DNA from: Alteromonas confluentis
Lineage (GTDB): Bacteria; Pseudomonadota; Gammaproteobacteria; Enterobacterales; Alteromonadaceae
NCBI RefSeq assembly: GCF_001757105.1
Contig: NZ_MDHN01000041.1
Span: 464,515-528,514 of the forward strand
Direction: 5' to 3'
DNA length: 64,000 bases
Shown here: positions 1 through 9,357 of the stretch, in pieces
Position numbering within the stretch: position 1 is the stretch's first letter
How the letters are laid out: each line of letters begins with the position of its first letter
Program-made: the position numbers and the translations under genes
The notes under the pieces: generated by a model
Seen by the model: only the letters and a program-made list of their open reading frames with translations
What the model was told of the DNA's origin: nothing
The model's database searches: none

Positions 1-1104
1 CTTGGCGATGGTACGTGGTCGGCGAATGTGCCATCTGCGATCTCAGAAGGTCTGCTGGATGTAAACGTGTCGGTGCTGGATGCTGCAGGCAACTTAGCCA
101 CGGTGAGCACGTCGGGTCTTATCGACCTCACGCTGCCTATCCTCAACGTGAACGCTATCACTGATCTCACCAGCGATACGCCACTGATTTCGGGTACCTC
201 TGATGAAATTGGTGCATTGATCACTATTGTCGTTACCGACGGCAACGGTGATGCACAAAGCTTCACCGCCACTGTACTTGGCGATGGTACGTGGTCGGCG
301 AATGTGCCATCTGCGATCTCAGAAGGTCTGCTGGATGTGAACGTGTCGGTGCTAGATGCTGCGGGCAATCTGGCCACGGTGAGCACGTCAGGTCTTATCG
401 ACCTCACGCTGCCTATCCTCAACGTGAACGCCATCACTGATCTCACCAGCGATACGCCGTTGATTTCAGGGACATCTGATGAAATTGGGGCATTGATCAC
501 CATTGTTGTCACCGACGGCAACGGCGATGCGCAAAGCTTCACCGCCACTGTACTTGGCGATGGTACGTGGTCGGCCAATGTGCCCTCTGCTATCTCCGAA
601 GGTCTGCTGGATGTAAACGTATCGGTGTTGGATGCCGCTGGCAACTTAGCGACGGTGAGCACGTCAGGTCTTATCGACCTGACACTCCCAATATTGAACA
701 TCAATCCGATTACCGATCTTATTAGTAGTACACCACTCATTTCCGGTACATCCGATGAAATTGGTGCACTTGTATCGATTGCCATCACTGATGGCAATGG
801 CGATTCGCAAAGCTTTACCGCCACCGTCCTTGGCGATGGCACCTGGTCAGCGAATGTGCCTTCAGCCATTTCAGAAGGGCTGCTGGATGTGAACGTGTCG
901 GTATTGGATGCCGCAGGCAACGTGGCATCGGTGAGCACGTCAGGTCTTATCGATCTCACGCTGCCTATTCTTACGGTAGACGCTATTGGTTTTACTAACG
1001 ATTTGACGCCCACCATTTCGGGTACGTCGGACGAGATTGGTGCAACCGTAAATATTCTCACCGAGGATGCTCTGGGCAATACGCAGACCCTATCAACAAA
1101 CGTT
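1..1104 (+). repeat. 276-bp tandem repeats within the adhesin gene
   Basis: The string cttggcgatgg starts at 1, 277 and 553, and a variant starts at 829, so the period is exactly 276 bp (92 codons). The first three units differ by only scattered, mostly silent changes. The fourth is more diverged and the fifth (from about 1105) is recognisable only at protein level. Such homogeneity suggests recent duplication or gene conversion. The array continues to the left of the window. Confidence 0.95.
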
Positions 1105-1620
1105 GGCGGCGATGGCACATACTTGCTGGATATCCCACTGGACGTTGCAGAAGGTATTTTAAATGTTGACGTATCGGTTATCGATGTAGCAGGTAATCTG
1201 AGCGAACTGTCTGTGAGCGGCGTGGTTGACGTTACCCCGCCAGCAGTGAATATCACGCATATGCCATCATTAACAGAACCCTACATTTCAGGAACGTCGG
1301 AGGCTGGACTAGAGGGCCTGGCAGTAAATATCGATTTGACTGCGAATATACTGGGTATCGAAACAACACTCGATCTATCGGTTACCATTGCTGAAGATGG
1401 CACCTGGACTTATGGTCCCATCCTCAACCTTGGCGTAGGCCCAGTGTCAGCTACAGTATCGATCACCGATGCAGCAGGGAATGTGTCTGAAGTGACGGAG
1501 AGCGGTTCTATTTCAGTGCTTGGCGGCTTCCTCAGCGGACCAAGTTCGGAGCCAAGTGGTTCAGAAGATTCAGGTTCACTGCTTTCTATAAACTTGGGGC
1601 CATTGAGTATCGATATTTAA
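1..1620 (+). CDS. C-terminal part of a giant Ig-like repeat adhesin (5' end outside the window)
   Basis: The frame is open from base 1 and ends with TAA at 1618-1620, so only the last 539 residues are seen. They consist of about four 92-residue Ig-like beta-sandwich repeats (each with a LGDGTWSANVP-type segment, a SVLDAAGN segment and an ISGTSDEIGA segment), then one diverged repeat and a last domain with EDGTWTYG. The tail is rich in Ser, Gly and Glu and ends in the aliphatic LSINLGPLSIDI. This architecture is typical of very long surface adhesins of the Bap/BapA kind, which hold biofilms together and usually leave by type I secretion. No RTX nonapeptides and no secretion genes are visible here, so the export route is inferred. 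The first ATG in the window, at 28, is internal. An inverted repeat follows the stop. Confidence 0.85.
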   Translation, partial: LGDGTWSANVPSAISEGLLDVNVSVLDAAGNLATVSTSGLIDLTLPILNVNAITDLTSDTPLISGTSDEIGALITIVVTDGNGDAQSFTATVLGDGTWSANVPSAISEGLLDVNVSVLDAAGNLATVSTSGLIDLTLPILNVNAITDLTSDTPLISGTSDEIGALITIVVTDGNGDAQSFTATVLGDGTWSANVPSAISEGLLDVNVSVLDAAGNLATVSTSGLIDLTLPILNINPITDLISSTPLISGTSDEIGALVSIAITDGNGDSQSFTATVLGDGTWSANVPSAISEGLLDVNVSVLDAAGNVASVSTSGLIDLTLPILTVDAIGFTNDLTPTISGTSDEIGATVNILTEDALGNTQTLSTNVGGDGTYLLDIPLDVAEGILNVDVSVIDVAGNLSELSVSGVVDVTPPAVNITHMPSLTEPYISGTSEAGLEGLAVNIDLTANILGIETTLDLSVTIAEDGTWTYGPILNLGVGPVSATVSITDAAGNVSEVTESGSISVLGGFLSGPSSEPSGSEDSGSLLSINLGPLSIDI

Positions 1621-1638
1621 TAGAAACAACGATAAAAA

Positions 1639-1661
1639 GGCCGACAGATAATCTGTCGGCC
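1639..1661. terminator. Bidirectional rho-independent terminator
   Basis: A 10-bp perfect stem (ggccgacaga / tctgtcggcc) with a 3-nt loop lies between the convergent adhesin and PAS genes. It has an A-run on the left and TTATC on the right, so it can serve both strands. Confidence 0.8.
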
Positions 1662-2669
1662 TTATCGAAAGAACAACCCGAGAATGTAGGGCAGATCTAC
1701 AAATTTGTTGAACATCTCTTCTGATACTGGCATCTGGCGGGCCTTCAGGGCTATCTTTTGCTTACCTGTTAGCCAGTCGAATGATGCTGATTTTTTGTCG
1801 ACTGATTCATGTAATGCTGTTAAATCATCATCTCCGAACCCAATTACCAGAACGCCATAAAACTCATCAGAGAAAGAATGAAAGATCCCTCCTGGGACGG
1901 CTGGTATCAGATTATCCCGAAGGAAAATTCTAAGTTCGTTGATTCGACTGATATCTTTATTTAACGACGGCACAGAAACACTGATTACCGTCACATCTAA
2001 ACCAAGACGATGTGCATTTTGTGTAAGTAACCGAGTTTGCTCAACAAAATGTTGTTGACCGGAAAATCCCACATCATCTATATCAAAGTCGTTCTGGACT
2101 TGCTGATTAAGCGCCTCATTCATTGATCTACTTCGAGAAACTTCTTCACTCAAAGCGTCAAAACGACGGGTCAGATGATCGTATCTAATCTGCAGGCCAA
2201 GTAGTTCTTGCTGCCTTTCCATTACCCGGGTTAAGTCCTGATGACATCCTAATAACCGGATTGGCTCTCCATCTTCAGAGTGGATGGCAATACCTTTACA
2301 ACGCACCCACACAATTGAGCCATTTTTATGTTTGTAGCGCACAACCTGATCGTAAGGAATGTCGGGATTTCTCAGGTGAAGTTGAAGATTGCGCTGCGCT
2401 AGCGCCAGATCTTCAGGAAAAATAAGATCCTGCCATTCGCTGACCTTATGCAGTTTAAACTCAGGATCAAAACCAAATAAACGCCAAAATTTCGGGCTCA
2501 TCCACTCATTTTCTGGCTCGGTTAAATCCCAGTACCAAAGGCCGTCGACTACCTCATTCTGAAAAAACTCAAACATTAACTTGTCGTGCTGGAGCAAATG
2601 GAAAAGCTCTTTTTCCAAATAGTGCTCCTGCATCGACAATATCTTTGGTCTTTCTTCAGGCTTGACCAT
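1662..2669 (-). CDS. PAS-domain protein with a degenerate GGDEF-like C-terminus
   Basis: A 335-residue cytoplasmic protein without membrane segments. Residues about 35-155 form a PAS_3-type fold (DGLWYWDL, then MSPKFWRLFGF, and RYKHKNGSIVWVRCKG near the end), followed by a short coiled coil to about 195. The C-terminal part has the length and secondary-structure order of a GGDEF domain, but the signature reads SFSDEF instead of GGDEF and the usual metal and substrate residues are missing. Catalysis is therefore unlikely and a sensory or partner-binding role more likely; this is inference. The ATG overlaps the TAA of the upstream CheB/CheR gene by one base (TAATG), implying translational coupling. 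It is the last gene of a three-gene signalling operon. Confidence 0.75.
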   Translation of the reverse strand: MVKPEERPKILSMQEHYLEKELFHLLQHDKLMFEFFQNEVVDGLWYWDLTEPENEWMSPKFWRLFGFDPEFKLHKVSEWQDLIFPEDLALAQRNLQLHLRNPDIPYDQVVRYKHKNGSIVWVRCKGIAIHSEDGEPIRLLGCHQDLTRVMERQQELLGLQIRYDHLTRRFDALSEEVSRSRSMNEALNQQVQNDFDIDDVGFSGQQHFVEQTRLLTQNAHRLGLDVTVISVSVPSLNKDISRINELRIFLRDNLIPAVPGGIFHSFSDEFYGVLVIGFGDDDLTALHESVDKKSASFDWLTGKQKIALKARQMPVSEEMFNKFVDLPYILGLFFR

Positions 2670-5182
2670 TATCTAAGCTCAATAATCGAAATAATGACCC
2701 CTTTCGCCCTGTCACCAATTTTGTACTGGCTAACCGTTACTTCAAGGCTAGTGTCTGTAGTCTCATTGGTGAATACCTCAGTTACAGAGCCCTTTTGGCC
2801 TCTATTAACCTGAGAAACCAAATCTTCCAGTGATTTAAGCGGCTTCTTAAATGACAGGTCGCGGAAATCGCGGTTAATATCAAAATCAATGATATTAACG
2901 TATTGCTTCATAGCTTGAGTAAAACGGCGGATCTTCAAATCACTGTTTAAGAACAACACCGCCAAATGCGTGGCTATCATCAAGTTCTCGAGGTCGTTGT
3001 TGATATCCGTTAACTCTGCGATCTTTTGCTGATATTCGCTATTTACCGTGTAAAGCTCTTCGTTAACCGACTGCAATTCTTCGTTGGTCGACTGGAGTTC
3101 TTCGTTAGCAGCCATCAGCTCTTCGTTACTGGATTGCAACTCTTCGCTGGTGGTGTCGAGATCTTCTAGCGCTTCGCGATACAATTTCTGACAGTCGATG
3201 AGCGCGTTGTCGAGCTCTTCAATCCGCTTCTCAGTTTGTTCTCCGCGCTCATAAGTGATATCGGAGATCGGGATTTTGCGCATCTCACCTTCGAAGAAGC
3301 TTAATGCCACAAACGTATTGTCCGGCCCGTTTTCGCTGAAAGAGAAACATCGTAATGACCAGGAACCATTTTCTTCCGTCTTGACGTCTTCCATGAGTAC
3401 TGATGTGTGCTCACGAAGTACCTGATGCGCGGCTGAAATAGCCTGCCCGGATAACTCATCAAGAAGGATATCCGATAAATCGTAGGTCACTAAACCCGGG
3501 CGCAACTTCTCAGTAAACGGCGAGGTATCACCATAGCTATACACCACGCGCAGCTTCGCATCAGTGATCAATGTGGGAGGAATATATTCATCCATCACCG
3601 CCTGACGACCAATAGTGGCAGACTTACGCTCTTTTTCGATACGCTTATTCGGCGTACTCAGATAACTGGAAATTGCTTTAGGCTTATAATTCCGGTTACG
3701 AAATGCGGGCGAGGAAGAATTAATCTGCGAGGACGGTACCTTAATATCTTTTGTCTTCTGATAGATTCTGCTGCGCTGATCGGTGAAGTCAAAATAGATA
3801 CTGAAACTCCCCGGCGATTCGGCACTGCCTAGCACCAGAAAACCACGCACTTTCAGCGCAAAATGGAAGAACGCCATTACTTTTTGCTGCGCTGAATTCT
3901 GCAAATAAATAAGCGTGTTCCGACAGCTGACCAAATTCATATTGGAGAACGGCGGATCCTGAATAAGGTTATGAGTAGCGAAAACTACCATGTTCCGCAA
4001 TTGTTTCGTTACCTGATAATTACTGTCGTTTAGTAATTTGAAATGCTTAGTGAGATATTCTGCAGGTACCTCTGAAGAAATGCTACTGGGATAGGTACCG
4101 TTAGCGGCAAATGCGATTGCAGACTGATCGATATCGCTGGCAAATACAGTGACCTGCCTGTGTACGTCAAGCTCTTCCATCGCTTCGGCGAACAAGATGG
4201 CATAAGAATACGCTTCTTCTCCTGTTGAGCATCCAGGACACCACAGCCGAATAGTCTCGTCAGGTGGTGTTTCCAGCACTAACGGCTTCACCACATCTTC
4301 ATACAGTTTTTCCCATACCTCGACATCGCGGAAAAATTGCGTCACACCTATAAGCAGGTCTTGCTTAACCAGTTCTACCTCTTCTGGTGTGGAATTTAAA
4401 TACTCCCAATACTCAAAGAGGGTGTGCTTACTATTAATGCTCATGCGGTGTTCGATTCTTCGAGACACTGTTGATTCTTTGTAAGCGCGGAAATCCAGCT
4501 CTGTACGGGTGTTGATGAGCGCTAAAATATCATCCAGAATTTTAGAATTTTTGGATAAATGTTCTCGGAATTTGCTACGAGTTTCCCGCGCGAGAGGATG
4601 CTGAATAAAGCGTTTAATCTGATCAGGAATATCGCGGATAGGTAGTACGAAATCCACCGAGCCAGTATTAATGGCATTGAGCGGCATGCCATCGAATTTG
4701 GCTTCATCAGGGTCTTGGACAATAACCATAGCGCCCATCTCTTTCAAGGATAAAACCCCGCGGCTGCCGTCTGAACCGGTGCCCGATAGAATTATGCCGA
4801 TAGCATGATTTTGCGCATCTTCAGCGAGGGTACGAAATAATTCATTGATGGGCAGGTTAATGCGGTTGTCTGGCGGTAAATCTGAAAGGTAAATCTTCCC
4901 TTCGGCAATACGCATTAATTTACCTGCCGGAATGAGATACACCGTGTTGCTCTTTAACTCTTCACCTTCTACGGCTTGATGCACAGCCATTGAGGTGTTT
5001 TTACTGAGCAGTTCATCCATCATGGATTTGAAATCCGGAGACAGATGCTGAACGATTACATAGGACGCCCCTAAATTGTCAGGTAGCAGGTTAAACAGTT
5101 CCTGCAATGCTTCCAGCCCACCGGCAGAAGCCCCAATGCCAACGATATAGTGCGAAGAGTTATGCTCATCCTTGCTTTCCAT
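2669..5182 (-). CDS. CheB-CheR-PAS fusion protein (methylesterase/methyltransferase)
   Basis: An 837-residue cytoplasmic protein. Residues 10-190 are a CheB methylesterase domain with the expected triad: Ser19 in GIGASAGG, His46 in VQHLSP, Asp138 in GTGSDGS. Residues about 205-460 are a CheR methyltransferase with VTQFFRD, the SAM-binding CPGCSTGEEAYS, and ASDID. A long heptad-rich stretch (about 660-730, with repeated EELQSxNEEL) links to a C-terminal PAS-like domain. Unlike chemotaxis CheB there is no receiver domain. Such fusions are common in environmental bacteria, often next to PAS/histidine-kinase or cyclic-di-GMP genes, and their substrates are mostly unknown. No chemoreceptor, CheA or CheW gene lies nearby, so a role outside classical chemotaxis is plausible. 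It is transcribed with the GGDEF/EAL gene 16 bp upstream. Confidence 0.9.
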   Translation of the reverse strand: MESKDEHNSSHYIVGIGASAGGLEALQELFNLLPDNLGASYVIVQHLSPDFKSMMDELLSKNTSMAVHQAVEGEELKSNTVYLIPAGKLMRIAEGKIYLSDLPPDNRINLPINELFRTLAEDAQNHAIGIILSGTGSDGSRGVLSLKEMGAMVIVQDPDEAKFDGMPLNAINTGSVDFVLPIRDIPDQIKRFIQHPLARETRSKFREHLSKNSKILDDILALINTRTELDFRAYKESTVSRRIEHRMSINSKHTLFEYWEYLNSTPEEVELVKQDLLIGVTQFFRDVEVWEKLYEDVVKPLVLETPPDETIRLWCPGCSTGEEAYSYAILFAEAMEELDVHRQVTVFASDIDQSAIAFAANGTYPSSISSEVPAEYLTKHFKLLNDSNYQVTKQLRNMVVFATHNLIQDPPFSNMNLVSCRNTLIYLQNSAQQKVMAFFHFALKVRGFLVLGSAESPGSFSIYFDFTDQRSRIYQKTKDIKVPSSQINSSSPAFRNRNYKPKAISSYLSTPNKRIEKERKSATIGRQAVMDEYIPPTLITDAKLRVVYSYGDTSPFTEKLRPGLVTYDLSDILLDELSGQAISAAHQVLREHTSVLMEDVKTEENGSWSLRCFSFSENGPDNTFVALSFFEGEMRKIPISDITYERGEQTEKRIEELDNALIDCQKLYREALEDLDTTSEELQSSNEELMAANEELQSTNEELQSVNEELYTVNSEYQQKIAELTDINNDLENLMIATHLAVLFLNSDLKIRRFTQAMKQYVNIIDFDINRDFRDLSFKKPLKSLEDLVSQVNRGQKGSVTEVFTNETTDTSLEVTVSQYKIGDRAKGVIISIIELR

Positions 5183-5198
5183 AGTGCTTTACCCACGC

Positions 5199-7244
5199 TT
5201 ATGATGCTAATTTTTGATCATTCAATATTTTTTTCAGTGTATCCGAATCTACCGGCGGAGAGAAATAAAACCCTTGAAAAAGATGCACTCCCATCTTTTT
5301 ACACCGGGTGAATTGCTCTTCGGTTTCGACCCCTTCTGCTAAAATCTGCAAATCGAGGCTTTTTCCCATCGCGATCATCGCGATAAGTGTTTTCTGGAAT
5401 TTATCCGTTTCCAGCATGTTACTGATGAAGTAGCGATCGATTTTTAGCTCGTCGAAATTGTAATGCATGAGCCTTTTGAATGAACTATAACCGGTTCCAA
5501 AATCGTCCATGGAAATAAGAAACCCTTGATTCACCAAAAGTTCTATCTGTTTCTCCACCCGCTGACTGTTTCGCTCTAGCATTAATTCGGTAATTTCAAC
5601 GCACACAGATGTTAACGGAATTTTATGCACGGTACACAGTCGGCTGATCCGGCTTGTGAAATTGCCCACCTCCAGCTGCGATACATCAACATTGAGATTT
5701 AAACGAAGGTCAGGATTCGAATTGAGCAGTCCAGCAAAGCCCTCTAGAGCACGATCCAAGGCCATCGAAAGCAGTTGGCGATCAAAATCGTTGAGCTTTG
5801 CAAAGGTTATAATGTCTTCAATGCTCTTAAAATACTGCAACGGTTGTCGAAAACGAATTAATGCTTCTACCGACATGATTTTACCGTCTAGCCCGTAAAT
5901 GGGCTGATAATGGCAATTTACGTCGTTATTATTGAGAATTTCGGACAGCTCTTTACGCTGACTTTTTAGCCACTTTAATTGCTCGCTAAGGTTGACGTCA
6001 TAAATCTTGAAGTGCTCATTGGAAAAGCCCCCTTTTTTTACTTCATACATTCCCTGGTCCGCCGCATGGACCATGGCTTGTACTTTTTCCGACCGTCCCA
6101 TTTCTTTATCAAAATGGATCATCGGTGTCCATGCGATACCGATGCTACAGCTAATTTGCTGTTCTCTGCCGTCGATGGCAGCCATTCGGTTTAATGAATC
6201 GGAAATCTTTTTCGCAACGTTTCCTACAGTGCTATGTTTATCAATTCCTGGCAAACAAATGACAAATTCATCACCGCCGAAGCGCGCAGTCATATCGTGC
6301 TCTCTTACTATTGAACGGATCTTTCGTGATACAACTTGCAGCACCTTATCACCCGCTTTGTGACCGAGGGTGTCATTAATTTCTTTGAATTTATCCAGGT
6401 CGATGAATACGAAGAGCGAATTAGCAAACTTGGCTTCATCCATTTCTTCCACTTTGCGGATAAAGGCTGAACGATTGAGCAATTCGGTAAGCGGGTCGTG
6501 GTCAGCCAAATATTGCAGCTGCGACTGTGCCTGATGTTCGCTGGTAATATCACTTACAGTAACTGTCGCGTTGATGAATTTATCTCTGTGATCGAAGTGA
6601 GCGGAAAGCTGCACAGAAAAAATAAATACCTTGCCTAAGGGGGTAATAAACTCAGCTTTACTTTGATATACGCTTCGTCTGAGTTCTTTGTCCATAATAT
6701 GCGCCTGCATATCACGTATGGTGTTCTCAGGAAGAAATTCTGCCCAGCCCCTACCAAGCAATTCGTCAATGGAGGTTTTCATCATATCGGCACAATGGCC
6801 GTTTACAAAAACTGCATCCCAGTTGCTATCAACGTTGATAATGCCAATGGGGAGATCATGAGCAATTTTGGTAATGCCTTTATTGTCAGAAAAAATGGAT
6901 AATGCATAGGGTTCTTCTGGTATTGCAGTAGCAGATAAAACACAGTGATAGCCAATTAACTTTTCAATACTGACCACAATAGGTCCGGCATTAAGAAGTG
7001 AAATATCTTTTTTAGTAAGAATTCGGGGAATGAGCGAGCCATACGCAAATTGCGACAATCGTTCTGACGCCCTGCATAACTCAAGGTCCCTGTCATAATA
7101 AGCCGTGAAACCGTCATTTAACTCGACGATAAGATCACGCACATCTTTTTGAGGAGAAATTAACGCTGTGGAACTTCCCATTTCAATCAACTCTTTGCAC
7201 CTTTCAAACTGCGTTAAATCACAGATCATCCATTCACAAAACAC
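5199..7244 (-). CDS. PAS-GGDEF-EAL cyclic-di-GMP protein
   Basis: A 681-residue protein with a PAS region (about 120-245), a GGDEF domain and an EAL domain. The GGDEF motif is intact (RFGGDEF, near residue 322), and an RxxD product-inhibition site (REHD) lies exactly five residues before it. The EAL domain keeps EALIRF, DDFGTGYSSF, LKIDRYF and AEGVETEEQ, so both synthesis and breakdown of cyclic-di-GMP are possible; which one dominates cannot be told. There is no membrane segment, so it is probably a cytoplasmic sensor. The start is uncertain: GTG at 7244 gives the longest form, while in-frame ATGs at 7229 and 7181 also lack a strong Shine-Dalgarno. It is the first gene of the signalling operon; the 107 bp upstream probably carry the promoter. 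Confidence 0.9.
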   Translation of the reverse strand: MFCEWMICDLTQFERCKELIEMGSSTALISPQKDVRDLIVELNDGFTAYYDRDLELCRASERLSQFAYGSLIPRILTKKDISLLNAGPIVVSIEKLIGYHCVLSATAIPEEPYALSIFSDNKGITKIAHDLPIGIINVDSNWDAVFVNGHCADMMKTSIDELLGRGWAEFLPENTIRDMQAHIMDKELRRSVYQSKAEFITPLGKVFIFSVQLSAHFDHRDKFINATVTVSDITSEHQAQSQLQYLADHDPLTELLNRSAFIRKVEEMDEAKFANSLFVFIDLDKFKEINDTLGHKAGDKVLQVVSRKIRSIVREHDMTARFGGDEFVICLPGIDKHSTVGNVAKKISDSLNRMAAIDGREQQISCSIGIAWTPMIHFDKEMGRSEKVQAMVHAADQGMYEVKKGGFSNEHFKIYDVNLSEQLKWLKSQRKELSEILNNNDVNCHYQPIYGLDGKIMSVEALIRFRQPLQYFKSIEDIITFAKLNDFDRQLLSMALDRALEGFAGLLNSNPDLRLNLNVDVSQLEVGNFTSRISRLCTVHKIPLTSVCVEITELMLERNSQRVEKQIELLVNQGFLISMDDFGTGYSSFKRLMHYNFDELKIDRYFISNMLETDKFQKTLIAMIAMGKSLDLQILAEGVETEEQFTRCKKMGVHLFQGFYFSPPVDSDTLKKILNDQKLAS

Positions 7245-7351
7245 ATAGTTTCATAAAGATAGTACTAAATGAGTTAAAACGAGAAACATTAGATAAAAGT
7301 TTATTGCGCGTGAAATACACGCGCTCTAGTTATGAATAAGAATGGCAGGCT

Positions 7352-9130
7352 TTAGTTAGGGTATGGCGATGGACCGCCCTCCTCGATAAAGCGGTCGATA
7401 CGCTGCTCCAGTACCGATAATGGCACTGAACCGAGTTGAAGTACGGTATCGTGGAAGTTACGAATATCAAACTTATTCCCTAACGCTTTTTCCGCCTTTG
7501 CCCTTACCTCTTCCATTTTCATTTCACCTAGGTAGTAAGACAACGCTTGCCCCGGCCAGGCGATATAACGATCTACCTCGGTGGTAATTTCATGTACCGA
7601 CAACGCCGTGTTGTCTTTCATAAACTGTTGCGCCTGTTCGCGGGTCCAGTCTTTAGAGTGAATACCGGTATCTACCACCAAACGGGCTGCGCGCCACATC
7701 TGATAGCTGAGCATGCCAAACAACTCATAAGGTGTATGGTATATGCCCATTTCCTCACCCAGTTTCTCGGTGTACAACGCCCAACCTTCACCATAAGCAG
7801 AGATATAGCTTTGACGACGGAATTCAGGGATATCATCATTCTCCAGTGATAATGGCATCTGGAAAGCATGACCCGGCGCTGATTCGTGTAATGTGAGTGC
7901 AGGCAACGAATACAGAGGACGGGACGGCAGATTATACGTATTCACCAGGTAAACGCCCGGACCACCACGGCCAGCCGTATAAAATGGCGCAATATCATCG
8001 GGCACAGGAATAATGGCAAAACGTGCCCGAGGTAAATGGCCAAAGTAGTCACCGGCCACCGCATCAAATTCTTTTGTCGTCCAGGCTGCCCGGTCTAGCA
8101 AGGCTTGCGGGGTATCAACGTAAAATTGCGGGTCGGTACGCAGAAATGTCAGAAACTCTTGCAGTGAGCCTTTGAAATCAACATCCGCCATAACCTTAGC
8201 CATACGCTCGCGAATCTTTTTCACCTCACTCAAGCCGATGTTGTGAATTTCATCGGCCGTTAAGTCCAGCGTAGTGTATTTTTTAATTTCCGCTTCGTAA
8301 TACGCTTTACCATCAGGTAAATCGTACGCGGCGATAGAAGGTTGTGCGTTGGGAATATAGTCTTCGACTAGAAATTCCAGCAGCTTTTCGTGAGTAGGAA
8401 TAATTGATTTTTTAATGGCAGCTTTACCTTCGGCGATAAGTGCCTTTTGGCGCTCTGGACTGATTTTCGAAGGCAGCTTGGTAAAAGGCTGAAAATAGAT
8501 GTTGTCTTCGCCGCTGGCTTCCACCACCGACTTTACAGAAGCTTCCCGTCCCACCAGCGATATTTTTGGCAAGGTGTAGCCACGAGCCAAACCCAGCTTC
8601 ATATTGCTGATTTGCTGGTCGAAATAACGTGGCATGTCGTTTAGCCACTTAATGTAGTTCACATAATCCTGTTCGGTGTGAAAGGTTTCCCGGGCCAGAT
8701 AAGTTAAGTTACTCCAGAAAGCCGTGTCGCCTTCCAGGGGCTTTTCATACATACGGAATTTCTGGTCAGTAATTTTAGTTTCTATCTGGTAGCGATAGAC
8801 TTCATAGTTAACTTTATTTTCTGCCGACAGCGCTTCTACATTTAACGCATCCAGTTGCTTAAGTACTGACTCCCAACGCTTCAAACGACTGGCCTGTACT
8901 TCAAGACTCACGTCTGGCAGCGAACTTGGCGCAGCCTTGGTATCGCTGTTTTCATCAACACTGTATTGATTGGTTCGCCAGTTCCATTCACTGGTATAAA
9001 TGGCTTCAAACTGGCTATCCACACTCTGCTCAGCCTGGGTAGCGTTTGCAGCATGAGCAATGCTTGCGCCTTGTGTTGCAATAGCGATAGATAACGAGAG
9101 TAACTTAATTGACCGAGATAATGTTCCCAC
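7352..9130 (-). CDS. Secreted DUF885 metallopeptidase-like protein
   Basis: A 592-residue member of the DUF885 family, proteins that resemble zinc peptidases. The motif HESAPGH in the second half gives the HExxxGH zinc-binding pattern of this family, with downstream GEGWALYTEKL supplying a further conserved Glu. The substrate is unknown. I prefer the GTG start at 9130, because it is preceded by AAGGAAG at 6 nt and places a typical Sec signal peptide (KLLSLSIAIATQ..ASIAHA) directly at the N-terminus. The upstream ATG at 9193 has no ribosome site. The protein is therefore probably periplasmic. It is transcribed alone, divergently from the M24 peptidase gene; no terminator is evident downstream. 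Confidence 0.85.
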   Translation of the reverse strand: MGTLSRSIKLLSLSIAIATQGASIAHAANATQAEQSVDSQFEAIYTSEWNWRTNQYSVDENSDTKAAPSSLPDVSLEVQASRLKRWESVLKQLDALNVEALSAENKVNYEVYRYQIETKITDQKFRMYEKPLEGDTAFWSNLTYLARETFHTEQDYVNYIKWLNDMPRYFDQQISNMKLGLARGYTLPKISLVGREASVKSVVEASGEDNIYFQPFTKLPSKISPERQKALIAEGKAAIKKSIIPTHEKLLEFLVEDYIPNAQPSIAAYDLPDGKAYYEAEIKKYTTLDLTADEIHNIGLSEVKKIRERMAKVMADVDFKGSLQEFLTFLRTDPQFYVDTPQALLDRAAWTTKEFDAVAGDYFGHLPRARFAIIPVPDDIAPFYTAGRGGPGVYLVNTYNLPSRPLYSLPALTLHESAPGHAFQMPLSLENDDIPEFRRQSYISAYGEGWALYTEKLGEEMGIYHTPYELFGMLSYQMWRAARLVVDTGIHSKDWTREQAQQFMKDNTALSVHEITTEVDRYIAWPGQALSYYLGEMKMEEVRAKAEKALGNKFDIRNFHDTVLQLGSVPLSVLEQRIDRFIEEGGPSPYPN

Positions 9131-9308
9131 AGAAAACTTCCTTATTGTTGTTATCAGGTTGTTCACCTGGTTTTGTGAGGCCAGTTTTAGCATTTACCGG
9201 CAGGTATTTACCACTGCTTGAAGTCAGTTCGACAAAATGGGCGGATAAACGGTAAATCGACAGGCGAACAGAAATTACCGCCTGACGCACGCATCGGTTT
9301 TTAGGTTT

Positions 9309-9317
9309 TGGTATACT
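9309..9317 (+). promoter_or_regulatory. Extended -10 promoter element upstream of the M24 peptidase gene
   Basis: TGGTATACT is a TGn plus -10 element about 40 bp before the ATG at 9358, in the divergent gap 9131-9357. No good -35 is seen, as is usual for extended -10 promoters. Confidence 0.45.
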
Positions 9318-9357
9318 GTATTCCTTACAAAACACCATTATAATACCGGGAGGCCCA

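Noticed and set aside
9131-9193. The upstream ATG start for the DUF885 protein
   Set aside because: No ribosome site, and it would bury the signal peptide; GTG 9130 has AAGGAAG at good spacing.
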